From Lineus longissimus (lineage: Eukaryota; Nemertea; Pilidiophora; Heteronemertea; Lineidae), in NCBI RefSeq assembly GCF_910592395.1, contig NC_088308.1, forward strand, positions 620,001 to 684,000: a DNA stretch of 64,000 nt, given 5' to 3'. This document shows, one piece after another, positions 35,850-50,500 of the stretch. The stretch's first letter is position 1. Each line of letters begins with the position of its first letter. The position numbers and the translations under genes were made by a program. A model generated the notes under the pieces. The model was not told where the DNA came from and made no database searches. It was given only the letters and a program-made list of their open reading frames with translations.

Positions 35850-37903
35850 CTGAAAGACAAAATGCAAACACTTACATGCGTCTTGACCACCAAGGTTTAT
35901 ATTTAGAGAGAGTATAGACCATGAGGTTCAGGATAACTTACATTTAGTTCAAATCCCGTGAACCAAATCACACTGCGATTTTCCACACGCTACAAAAGTA
36001 GTGCGTATAAAAACATCAAGAAACACTTCTTTTTAGGGGGAGAGTGTTTGTCTTAAGACTTAAAATACACTTTGAACGTGTTTTTTAAATTTTGGAAATA
36101 AAAGGAGAGATTGTTCATTTTAAGACTTGAAATACACTTTGAACGTGTTTTTTAAATTTTGGAAATAAAAGGAGAGATTGTTCGTTTTAAGACTTAAAAT
36201 ACACTTTGAACGTGTTTTTTAAATTTTGGAAATAAAAGGAGAGATTGTTCGTTTTAAGACTTGAAATACACTTTGAACGTGTTTTTTAAATTTTGGAAAT
36301 AAAAGGAGAGATTGTTCGTTTTAAGACTTGAAATACACTTTGAATGTGTTTTTTAAATTTTAGCGGCCAACTAAAGCAGTGATAGGAGGACAGCCTCACC
36401 ACACTATAACTCAAGTCACCGGACCGTATATATTTTGACCACACCTGCTATCCGAAATTAAATCATTTTTTGTACCGTTTAAGATGCAAATGAACATTTA
36501 TATAGCGTACATTTATTTTGATACCTCGTTTCCAGTCTTCAGTCAGGGATTGGGGTCCCATACCTTTGTAAAAACACCAGAAAATAACGCTCTAGGATCT
36601 GTCACAACTTCGACTCTACTCCAAGAGTAGTATCTTACCAGATTCCGTCCCCAAGTTCATGACCAATTGACATTTGATGCAGTAGAATGCAGAAGACTGC
36701 TAATACATGTAGTTCATTTTGTGTATCTACGTGGTTGCCTGCGAACTGTGAATGGGGACGAGGTTGCTAATTATGGGACAACCGGTTTTGATGCAGAGAA
36801 TGCAGGCAACTCGACACATGTGATTCGCTGGGTCACACCGTAAGTACCTGATGTCTGTTAGGCCCACACACTGCACGACTGTGTCCGATATGGCCTGGGG
36901 CCGGGGGTAGTGAACGGGGAAGCGCAGTAGACATGGTAGCGAGTGAACTGCGGTGAGAACACTTGGCTATTCTTACTTTATCACCTACCTTTCCACTTCC
37001 TGTCTACAGCGCAGCACACGAGTCACAACAACCTCAATACCCGTGTCCTTAGATGACCTTCGACAACTCAACTGCACCAAATGTTAGCAGTGACGACGCC
37101 AGTTGTGACTACCAACCAGCACCCATCGAATACTCACCGCAACAATGCACTTTCCGGTGTGAATATCTCGATGTACAGCTGCTGTGTACACAGTGCTATT
37201 CATGTATTGATTCGCCCGAACATGACGAAGTCAATGTCAGATGAGAACGGCGCGAAAATAGGTCAGTCGGTGTTGCCATCTTTTGTAAAATAGCTGAACC
37301 GATAGTGCATCCTCGAGGCGTCATACTGTACGGTGGGGTTCCACCGCAACGAAAGAACGCAGTCCCGGGGACGTCATTTTTGCAGGCGGCTTAAAATTGG
37401 GTAGAAACAGAGTGAAAAAGTAGTGTCTGTCATAATGGACGTACACTCCGGACGCAGTGGACCGGCGTCGTTCTTCACACCCAATTAGGATGACGCAATG
37501 GACTGTCCAGGAAGTTTTAATGGACGGCGGGTGGGATCAGCAAAGAACTTTTTAAAAATATGTTGTAGAAATAACGCCAACTTGAAGTTGATGTGAAGTT
37601 TTGGCTATTGTTTTGGACGACTCGGTTTTGGTCCACGAAACGAGTTCTCCGAATAAATTTGACGACGTCACGGGGATGTGACGTCATATGCGGCCAAAAC
37701 CGTCGTTGCCATTGATGCGTCGTTGCCATGAACGCTCATGGCCGTGCCTGTAATATTTTCTTTCCAGAATTTCTAGCGTTCCGCATGTTTTCCGTATAGC
37801 AATGATTTTGTCTTTGATTGACCGATGACATCAAAACACTGACACTGCGAATTGGAAAGATGACGGGGAATAAATAGCGACAATTCAGACAAGAACTCGT
37901 GAA
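35850..37903. other. Intergenic region with tandem repeat
   Basis: Holds the presumed first exon and promoter of the - strand membrane-protein gene and the 67-bp tandem array. No further coding sequence is recognised. Just before the next gene, CGAATTGG and a GGGGAATAAATAGCG stretch near 37855-37880 could be promoter elements. Confidence 0.4.
36055..36360. repeat. 67-bp tandem repeat, about 4.5 copies
   Basis: AAGACTT recurs at 36055, 36122, 36189, 36256 and 36323, an exact 67-bp period. Each unit carries AATACACTTTGAACGTG, a TTTTTTAAATTTT run and GGAAATAAAAGGAGAGATTG. The last copy stops within TTTTAAATTTT. Copies differ by only one or two bases, so expansion is recent. The array lies about 200 bp upstream of the - strand gene's coding exon. 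Confidence 0.95.
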
Positions 37904-38929
37904 ATGGAGAAGGAGGACCTAGTTGCGATGAGGAACAAAGCTGTTCGTCGACCTACAATTATTGAGAGTAGGCTATTGGAACGTTTTTATCCTGTCACAA
38001 GACCTGGAGTTGACAATGGAACTCAGAAAATCTACGTCGATAGTCTTCGTGTCACAAGCAAGATAACGCAAGGGCGTGCGTCTGAGGAGGGTTCAGCGCA
38101 GTCGCCACTGGACTTGGCCACAAGGGATTCTGTCTGGCGGATGGTCGTGCCTGATCAGGAGAAGCAAGAATTCTCCAGGAGAAATGGTCCAATAAGACAG
38201 ACCTTTTCTTGGGTAAGGAAGGGTTATGCAGGTCTTGGCAGGATACAGGTCAGATTTAGATACCCACCAGTGCCCACGCGGCCGCAGGTGCGGGAATACT
38301 GCACTTGTACTTCACCGATACCGAAAAGAGTGACGAGCCACGCCAACCATGGTTTAAGCATAAGTAGAGACAACAGGTCCAACCCCGGAGTTCGAATTCC
38401 CCAGAGTGAAACACATGATGAGACAGACATAATGTCTCGGAACTGCCATGCAAATTCACCCACCTCCCCGTTGAATCAAGATGGTGTGGAGATAGGGGCA
38501 GAGAGACCGACTTCAAAAGGCATATCTTACGATGAATACTTGAGGTATATGTATATCCAGGAAAGTGAACAAGTCCAAAACGTGTTGCTGCAACGCCAAG
38601 TTGGTTTGCCACCGATCCGAAAAGACTCGCCCAAGACCAATCTCACAGAAATGAATGAATTTAGATTTTTGACCCGAAAGAGGGTCCCTGCTGGGAAGTG
38701 CCGGGAAAACAGTTGTCGCGTGACAAGGTCCAGGCCTACTATTCCCACGCGTCATCAGACGCTCTTTAGTCGCATCAAGGAGAAGGAGGAGTGCCAGATA
38801 ATGCCAGCATTGGGCTCTGCTGAAATTAGGGGAGACGCGCAAAAGAAACAAGTACATGTGTCCTGTCGAGAGTGTCCACGGGATCCCAACAGTGAAGTCC
38901 TGTCCGTAAAGTTAGATATGGATCAATAA
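37904..38929 (+). CDS. Single-exon protein of unknown function (341 aa)
   Basis: A continuous 341-codon frame starting MEKEDLVAMRNKAVRRPTII. I do not recognise a family. It is basic and hydrophilic, with no signal peptide or membrane segment, and has scattered cysteines (EYCTCTS, CRENSC, VSCREC) that do not form an obvious zinc motif. The middle is Ser/Asn/Pro-rich and looks disordered. The stop codon overlaps an AATAAA, with a second AATAAA about 15 bp on, giving an unusually compact 3' end. The length of the frame and the well-placed poly(A) signals argue for a real gene. A lineage-restricted protein, or a retrocopy of a spliced gene, are both possible. Confidence 0.6.
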   Translation: MEKEDLVAMRNKAVRRPTIIESRLLERFYPVTRPGVDNGTQKIYVDSLRVTSKITQGRASEEGSAQSPLDLATRDSVWRMVVPDQEKQEFSRRNGPIRQTFSWVRKGYAGLGRIQVRFRYPPVPTRPQVREYCTCTSPIPKRVTSHANHGLSISRDNRSNPGVRIPQSETHDETDIMSRNCHANSPTSPLNQDGVEIGAERPTSKGISYDEYLRYMYIQESEQVQNVLLQRQVGLPPIRKDSPKTNLTEMNEFRFLTRKRVPAGKCRENSCRVTRSRPTIPTRHQTLFSRIKEKEECQIMPALGSAEIRGDAQKKQVHVSCRECPRDPNSEVLSVKLDMDQ

Positions 38930-38945
38930 ACTTTATCAAAATAAA
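38925..38945 (+). other. Paired polyadenylation signals overlapping the stop codon
   Basis: AATAAA at 38925-38930 includes the TAA stop of the 341-aa frame, and another AATAAA is at 38940-38945. A 3' UTR of only a few tens of bases would result. Confidence 0.5.
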
Positions 38946-42689
<3,744 letters not shown>

Positions 42690-43086
42690 GGGAAATACCG
42701 TAACAGTTGCCAGGAAAGGACAATAATGAACATGGTCAATGGATTTGAATGGTCGAATTATAATGGGACAAAGTCACAGACCAGAATCAGATTTTAAATT
42801 CTGCTTATCTCTATTCAATCAAAAAGGCGCTGACATTGCGAGTTCTCTATTGGTGAGGCTGACAGTACGATGATGTTCATTTCAAACTCCAGGTAATCCT
42901 GGACTAGGACCACTGATCTTCGAATTGTGTGCTACTGTGGACTACATGGACAGGCCTCTCCTCGCACTGTGCGCGTACGTGGGCTGTTGTGACACATTTC
43001 CTGGCTCCAATTCAGGAATATAACCTTTAAATCTGTGACTTTGTCCGTTGAACATCGAGTCCTTCCTGGACATGTACTCAAGATAT

Positions 43087-43104
43087 CCCCCCCCCCCCCC
43101 CCAG
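43087..43104. repeat. Poly-C tract
   Basis: An uninterrupted run of about 18 cytosines in the GRB2 3' flank; a similar C run occurs at about 44947-44962 in an SLC22 intron. Run length may be affected by sequencing error. Confidence 0.8.
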
Positions 43105-44315
43105 AACGAACTCTGTACCTCAGTCAGTGGTATTATTGTGGTTATTATACCTAAAAATTACCAGTTTATGGGCGCCGCCGGAAATTGACAATGGACTTGT
43201 CCGAAATCCGTTGTTGTTGGTCGAAACTGTGCCTTTCAGCCCTCCAAATTCTTCACCCCTCAATTTCTACCAGCACACCAAAGAGAGACTTGTCAGTTTT
43301 CGCCTGCCCAAAATATGTATATTAATTTGATTCATTACACTGTCAATGAGCTATCCACTAAACTAAATATTTTAAATGTTTTGACCTGATCGTATTTGAT
43401 ACAAGAAATTGCGAGTGTACAAACAGTGTGCACATGCAGTGATCTTGTGGCGAATCGCAGACTGTATAAAAACCGGTATTTAACACTCCAGGCTTTCCGG
43501 TCAGAAGGCTGTCGCCTGTAATGTGAGGCTCTCCTGCGAAAATTGGGTATAGGATACTTGTTAATTCCTTTAGTAGTGAGTAGAAAGCGAATCATGAAAT
43601 TTCGCATAATTCTTTCTCCATGATCTGAGGAGCATTTCACTTCAATAAGGCTTCATATTACATTATTGATAATATTTGTAGCACGTTCACGTGACCCCCC
43701 TTCAGACTTCTCTGACATTTTGCAATGTATCTTGAACACGATGCCTTACCATGAATATGATCTACTCTGCATGCAATCAATAAAACTGTAGCATTCTCTA
43801 AAAGTTTGTTTTTTTTGTTCATGTATTTCAATGCCGTGAGTGTTTTGATAGTAAGTACGTCTGTAATACATATTCTGTGGCCGTGGCAGATATTTGGGAA
43901 GAAGGGGACACTTCCCCCATTTTCAGTACTCGTCTCCCTTGTACGCACACTAGAGCCAAGACCACCGGCCTGCGAACGTACGCAAAAAGATTGGGCTGTC
44001 GACTCGGGTGTGTATTGTCAATGGTGCAGTGTTCATGCTGCATGCATAATAAAACGAAACTTGTTTTGACAAAAGAAATTTTTGATGACAATTTGATAAT
44101 AAACTAACCGGCCGCTCAACCGATGGGATAGAGGACCCCAGTCTAGGGGGCCTACCCCAGAAAAATCGTTCCGGACCCTCCTCGACCGGCTGGCGCGGCC
44201 AGTCCCACTACTCCCAGCACTAGTATACACTGTGCAACGGTCTTCCCGTGCATACATCACTGATTTTAACAAATCCACAGCACAATAACAACAAATATTG
44301 TAAGCTCAACTCCTT

Positions 44316-44321
44316 TTTATT
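44316..44321 (-). other. Polyadenylation signal candidate for the first SLC22 gene
   Basis: TTTATT on the + strand is AATAAA on the - strand, about 240 bp after the stop codon of the transporter gene ending at 44558. Confidence 0.45.
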
Positions 44322-44557
44322 GCCGATAGGTGTCGCCGCCAACAAAGGTTTACTATGCAATCTTGACGCTGGAGGCGCTGATTTCGTGCTGACATTTTTT
44401 AATTTCGGCACTGGGGCGAGTTGTGAGGCTAAATTTATGCTGACGTCACTATTTGTTGGTGGGTAGTGGGTAGTATATGGGTAGTGCCTTTAGGGGGTGC
44501 CCGGGGACAGGCACCTGAAAACCCCCCAAAATCCATCACTGTCAGGATCTCCGGAGT

Positions 44558-47500
44558 TTATGGTTTGCCGACCAAATATGGTTGTCCATTTGTCTGGTGG
44601 TCTTCCTCCTGGTTTAATGGTTCAGTCAATTCTATCCCATTCTCCTCGACGTGTTGATGCTTCTTCCTCCGTCTCGGGGGCATCTCTTCCTGGAGAGGGA
44701 CCTTGTTGGTCTCCGGTAGGACAACTAGGAAGAGGACAGCACAGAGTATAGACAGCAGCCCGATGATGATGTACGGCACAGTCCAGTGGCTGATCTGACC
44801 CTTTGAAAAAAAAGAAAAGATGACTTGATCATTCTCGTCGCGAATGTCTTGAAAACATGTACACCATAACGGATATGCACTGGGCTTGACTTGTTACATC
44901 AACAATAATAAAGGTGAATCCGCACCAGGAAGATGACTGTGTCCGAGGTGTATACCCCCCCCCCCCCCCCTCCTCCATGTTAAGATGCTACTTTCTCCCT
45001 TCAAGAATAGAAGAAGGTGCAATGGCCCTATTTCTCGACGCCGGCGCCAGATGAATGCACTAACTCACCAGCAATGCCACTTGTGGCGCAAGTATACCCC
45101 CAATCCTGGCAGCAACACTACACATTCCCATAGCGATATTCCTGAAAACAAGAACCATGATAACAACTGTGACACATGTATTTCTCAATTAATGCTAAAA
45201 AATTTTAAAGTGACCTATCAGAAGGTAACACTTTCCAATGGTTGATCCCTTGTTAGCTCATTCCGATTCAGCTCAAAGTTTATACTACCTTGAGGCCCGG
45301 TACTTGACATATGAGAGAGATACGAGTTTGGAAATGTAAACGTGTCACATAAGCGATGTCTGGCACTATGAATCGGTTACAGACTATATCATAAACAATC
45401 TTCAGTTTGACACTTACCTCATCAATGTAGGAAAGAGTTCACTCGCAACGATGGAGGCAATGTACCAGACGGAGACGATGCCGCCTTTTCCAATCAAGAC
45501 AAGGGCCGTTACGAGGTCGGGCACTATCCATTTCACACCGATGGCGCCGATTATGACCACACCTGTCAGACAGGCGATCGGAACCATGATATAGCCAAAG
45601 AAGGTTTTTCGGCGGCCGAATCTACAAATGAGAAATTTACTCAAAGAACCGATATTTAGAACATCATTTGAGGGGCTTGGAATACACAGGACGTAAGTGC
45701 AAAAAGTAGTTGTTGACAAGGCAGTCTCGGGATGTACAGCCGAGGTTACAAACCTACTTTTTGAAAGGTTTACACGGAAATCCCTTACCTATCAGCACTG
45801 GGGATGATGGACCAAGCGAACACCATGGACACGGCGGAGCTGATGCATAAATTGACGTTGATCGTCCCTGAGAACGTGTCGTACATGTTGCTGATCCCGT
45901 AGGCAAACAAACTAGCAGTGAACCTGCAAGAATAGAACTTAATAATTTAGTCACAAAATACTGGTTTTTTTACGGTATATTCCAGCTTTGATGAAGGTTG
46001 TTGTCAGTCTCCGAGGGCGAGGCATAACTTTACCGGGTTAAACATTTTGAAGTGCTTCGGCCAGGTTTATCAAACAACCTGGGAGACGTTGTACGTCACC
46101 CTGCACAACATTCAAACTTGCCTTTAATGCAGATAAATGATACCAAAGGTAACGAAAACATCCTTACCAGGTTAGCATGATGACTGCCGCCCTTTTAGCC
46201 ATATCCGCCGTCCTAAACAGGTCGTGGTAACTGTACTGACCCTCTTCTTTCTGCCTCTTCTCTGCTTCCTTGGCTATCTGCTTCAGCACGGACATGTCAG
46301 GGACCTCCCGCTTGTTCACGCGGGCCATCTCCCGTATGATCTTCTCTGCTTCGTCGAAACGACCTTTCTGGATGAGCCAGCGGATGCTCTCCGGGACGAA
46401 CCTTTGGTAAAGAGGAGAGGTGTTAATGAGCGACCTTTCTGGCTGAGCCAGTGGATGCTCTCCGGGAAGAACCTTTGGTAAAGAGGAGAGGTGTTAATGA
46501 GCGACCTTTCTGGCTGAGCCAGCGGATGCTCTCCGGGACGAACCTTTGGTAAAGAGGAGAGGTGTTAATGAGCGACCTTTCTGGCTGAGCCAGCGAATGC
46601 TCTCCGGGACGAACCTTTGGTGAAGAGGAGGGGTGTTAATGAGCGACCTTTCTGGATGAGCCTGCGGATGCTCTCCGGGACGAACCTTTGGTAAAGAAGA
46701 GAGGTGTTAATGAGCGGGCTTGGTTGCCTGTCCAGACCCCTATTTGCCCTCAGTGTAAGACTGTAAGATGGTTCCAGTCATTCACGTATGTGCCTCACGT
46801 ATGTCAGAGAGGAAATGTGTTAATGAGCGGCCTTTTTGGATTAGCCAGTGAATGCTCTCCGGGACGAACCTTTGGTAAAGAGGAGAGGTGTTAATGAGCG
46901 ACCTTTCTGGCTGAGCCAGTGAATGCTCTCCGGGACCCTTTGTTAGAGAGGAAATGTGTTAATGAGCGGCCTTTCTGGGTGAGCCAGCGGATGCTCTTCG
47001 GAAGAAGAGGAGAGTTAAAGAACCATTGGGAACTTACAGTATGATTCCAAATATTAATGGAATGCCCATGAGTCCGGTGGATAGAGCGAGGTATCTCCAA
47101 GACACCAACTGCCAAGCAACCAGGGCCATCAACATAGAACCGAAACCCCAGATTCCCACGGTCCCGACCAGCGTGCGGTACCTCGTGCCAATGAACTCCA
47201 TCGGGAGGGTTGAGCACACACAGATTGAACCAGCTACAATAGAGATGAAAAAATTAAAACATTTCTTTATCACCCCCAAGTGCTGGATGACACTTTCTGA
47301 ATCAGTCATTGTCCTTCAGATCACCCAGTAGGACTTTTATTTTAAAAGATATCATCGGAAATGATGTTCTGAGTGAAAAAAACCGCACACTCCAATCAGT
47401 GGACGCCTACATCGCCATCATTACGATAATGTCTTCATTCTTTATGACAATCTTTTGAACAGTGCACCCGGTTTCAGAAACTCTGCTTGACATGTGTCCC

Positions 47501-49276
47501 AATCTAGTACAGGTGCTGTATCAGTGCTAGATACAATAAGGTTGCAAGGCGGATGAATCCGCGGCACCTTAGGCCCAGATGGTTGTCCCTTTCTCTGCTT
47601 CAGTGGTATACATGTAATCAAAAGCTCATCGAAGTAATGAGTTTTTGGTGTAATGTAGAATCTGAACGACTGTAAGTATCATACATGAACTTTGAGTAAA
47701 GGAGTTCATAATACCTAATCTATACATGATCTCTCTCACAGGAAACTTTAGTGTCAATCGTTAAGGGTTAACGGCATTTGTCAAAGCGGTAAACCAGATG
47801 GTTTCTACCTGGCTCGAAAAGAGGTTTATGACCGGTTTCATTTCAACCTACAAATGAATACTCCCTTGATGAAGGACATCGCCGTATACAGCTGCCAGGA
47901 GTTGGAGAGCATCAGGAGGCTCTGCATGGTGAACTCCACGGTGGCTGCGACCAGTAATGTCTTCTTCCTCCCGATGGTGTCCGCGGCCTGCCCGCCAAGG
48001 ATGGCACCAATCAGGACCCCGACCATTTGAATACTGACCGTCATCTTTGGAATGTAGGCATAGTCGCAAACAAGGTTCCACTGAAAGAATAACTGATTGT
48101 GAGGACGAGGGGTTTGCTATACACATACAATGTATATCATGTTAATCCCGGAATGATATTCCTAATATATAAAGGATGTAGCCATTGATTCATTTTGAAG
48201 TTGAGAACGCCTGTGAATAAACGCCTTCATATTAATCTTAGATAACGAAGTGGGCAGCGTGAATTGTTGAGCGAAACTATGCTACTACTGTTTTATGTTG
48301 TGGCTTGAAGTGCAAATGTCAAGCGGAGGACGATGATTCAGGCTTTGCTCTCGTATACATTTACTTTCATACTCTTTAAGTTAATACATAAACGCCTTGG
48401 CGAAATGCATTTCAATACTCTATATACGACATATTGGACATCGATTGACCCTGATCTCTCAGCCGATATGAGATGACCCAAAACGACCGGCCAAGATATC
48501 TATCAAGTAATCGGTGATAAATGTCCGGGTATATGGAATGATGTGTTGACAGGTTTCTGGTTCGAATCCAACATTGTCAATAGCCTACTTCATTCTGTGA
48601 ACGTCCTTGCATAAGGTCATAGGGGTCATAGGTCATCGGTTTGTTTAGAGCCTCATACGACACGAGCCCTCTATTTTCTTTTGCTTAAGGTCTTCCAATC
48701 AGTGACATTCACATTATAAATGAAACAACGAAACTCGAAAAATATCGAACAAGGGTCATTTTCGCGTGACTCGTTTTTAAGTGGTAGACACATCGCGGGC
48801 GACTAAGTTATATCCACCTTCATCATATTCGTGGACACTGCGGTACTTACATCGGTCACAATGGATGTGAAATCCTCCTTAAAAACATACTCCTCACAAG
48901 GCGCTCCATTCATTTCACACATCTCAGATGTACTATTAGGCCAAGTCCCGTTGTAAGTGTCATTCGAACCCACGAACCTCCCGCAATGCCAGCCGGGATG
49001 GGCAGCCGAGAAGATGAAGAGACTCATACAAATAGATGTTGGCAGGTCCATAAGAGTCAGCACCACAAAGAGGCGAATTTGATAAATTCCAAACTCTCCA
49101 ATATGCCTCAGGATAAGGTACTCAAATGTTTTGTTAGTTTTGTCAGTTTCGTCAGCTACTTCTATAATCTCGCTCTCGGACTTCGCTACCACACTGTTTG
49201 ATTGGCAGGATTGTGGCGCAGGCTCGTCTGGCAAACAACCCGTATCTACGGCCACCCGCGTCACCTCGTCGCCCAT
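44558..49276 (-). CDS. SLC22A-like: SLC22-family organic ion transporter, tandem copy A
   Basis: Eight exons, complement(44558..44800, 45069..45141, 45418..45621, 45789..45923, 46168..46401, 47038..47233, 47852..48080, 48851..49276), give 579 aa. A major-facilitator carrier of the SLC22 (OCT/OCTN/OAT) family, with 12 predicted membrane segments in the plasma membrane. The large loop after TM1 has paired cysteines and three N-glycosylation sites (NDT, NGT, NST), then the family's SIVTDWNLVC. The MFS loop 2-3 motif reads GGQAADTIGRKKTLL, and RFGRRKT follows TM8. The cytoplasmic loop RFVPESIRWLIQKGRFDEAE is typical. Substrate (cation, carnitine or anion) cannot be told. Exon structure and phases are identical in copies B and C. 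Its exon 2 ends at GTAGGT, where B and C use GTAAGG. Intron 3 carries a decoy-acceptor array. Confidence 0.93.
46402..47012 (-). repeat. Intronic array of exon-4 acceptor copies, gene A
   Basis: About eight units with a 71-bp period (GAGCGACC at 46428, 46499, 46570, 46641, then again after an interruption). On the gene strand each unit holds TTTACCAAAG|GTTCGTCCCG and about 39 nt of exon 4, then leaves the exon sequence at AAAGGTCG and continues CTCATTAACACCTC. A unique insert of about 110 bp (46712-46820) interrupts the array. Some units have lost the AG (GGGACCCTTTGTTAG form). Confidence 0.93.
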
Positions 49277-50500
49277 TGTGGCTGCTGAAGAAAGGTCAAG
49301 GATCGATTTTGGAAATCACACAGAAGCACTTTTATATAGTTCCTGTATGTCCACTTATGTTTCGTTTTGAGATCTAAGTCAAGAATCGCGTAGTCTCCCT
49401 AAGTTTCCTGCTAGAAATGAAATGGGGCTGGCCATCCGAGAACACAAGGTGATAACTCTACTATAAAAGCACTTCAAGAAATCAATATTATCGAGTCGTC
49501 TTGCTCAGTCATGTTCCTTACTGTCTGTTTCGCGTTGGATCTGAGTCAAGTTCAGTTCGGCAATCCCCATGATATAGGTAAGTGTTATCATTATTTTCAA
49601 TTGATTTTTTGATTAGGAATAGGTCTCTTGAATCAAGGTCAATACTCTCAAAAATCTTCAGTAATGACAAGTTCCTTGAAGATATTGATTAATGATTCTC
49701 ATTTTCTCGTGTCATCATAAAATGTATCTGTCTAATGGGAGCTAAGAATGAGATGCCACCTCTGAGTGTGTTGGCATGCAGTGGTTTAGGCTCACAGATT
49801 CAGGTTGCTTAACTTTAGACTGGCTCTGGCACGTGCTATAGATATATATGTTGCGCTTGCGATGAACTAATTTCGATGAATGGAAAGTTATTTGCTCGGC
49901 ATGGGTACCTTGACTACAAAGCCTATGGGAAAGCGGCAAAACCGGGACGGTAAACCACCGAAGTAGAATCCGACATTCTTTAATCCATCAATGGATCAAG
50001 GCTCCCGTGCTGTCGATGAGGTCATAGGGATATCATCAGCATATCCTCTCAACCCTGGTGTAACGTTTTTGGTTGTTCCCCATATTTCAGTGTTTCGGTG
50101 CAAGATAGCTAGTGAAACCATGACTTTTCAACAGGGAGACACCGAGAAATATGTGTCTATATGTCTTTCAGCGTTCCCAACAATGGTTAGAGCTCTTTGC
50201 GTTCGGGAGAACAGGTAGATCTGATGTTGGTCAACTCTTAAGTGACACGTAGCAAGTGACAACGTGAACTCTCCACCAAGTGGAACCTTTTTGTTCTTCA
50301 AACATTGCAAATATACGGAAGAAGGATGAGCCCTAAAATACATGTAGGGGTGTCTTTCCATTGGTACGACCAGCCGGTAGCTCCTTATTTGAAAAAAAGA
50401 GAAAACCAAAATAATGTCGGATGTACTATTTCCTTTAATTCTTTGTCTAGAGTAACAATTGATGATTATTGCTCGCTGCTAAGCCGCGGAGAAGAGGGGT
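49277..50500. other. Spacer between SLC22 copies A and B
   Basis: Promoter side of copy A and 3' side of copy B. No coding sequence or RNA gene recognised. A CAAGTGACAACGTGAAC word at about 50256 resembles the end of the family-2 TIR element but is too short to call. Confidence 0.5.

Larger units (their letters stand above)
42690..44557. other. Region between convergent GRB2 and SLC22 genes
   Basis: Presumed 3' UTRs of both genes; no coding sequence recognised. AATAAA at 43779-43784 and 44048-44053 (+ strand) and an AATAAA at 44316-44321 on the - strand are candidate poly(A) signals. A pure C tract of about 18 bases lies at 43087-43104. Confidence 0.5.

Noticed and set aside
46224-46894. + strand open frames across the SLC22 exon 4 and the decoy arrays
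   Set aside because: They are antisense readings of the transporter exon and its repeated copies.
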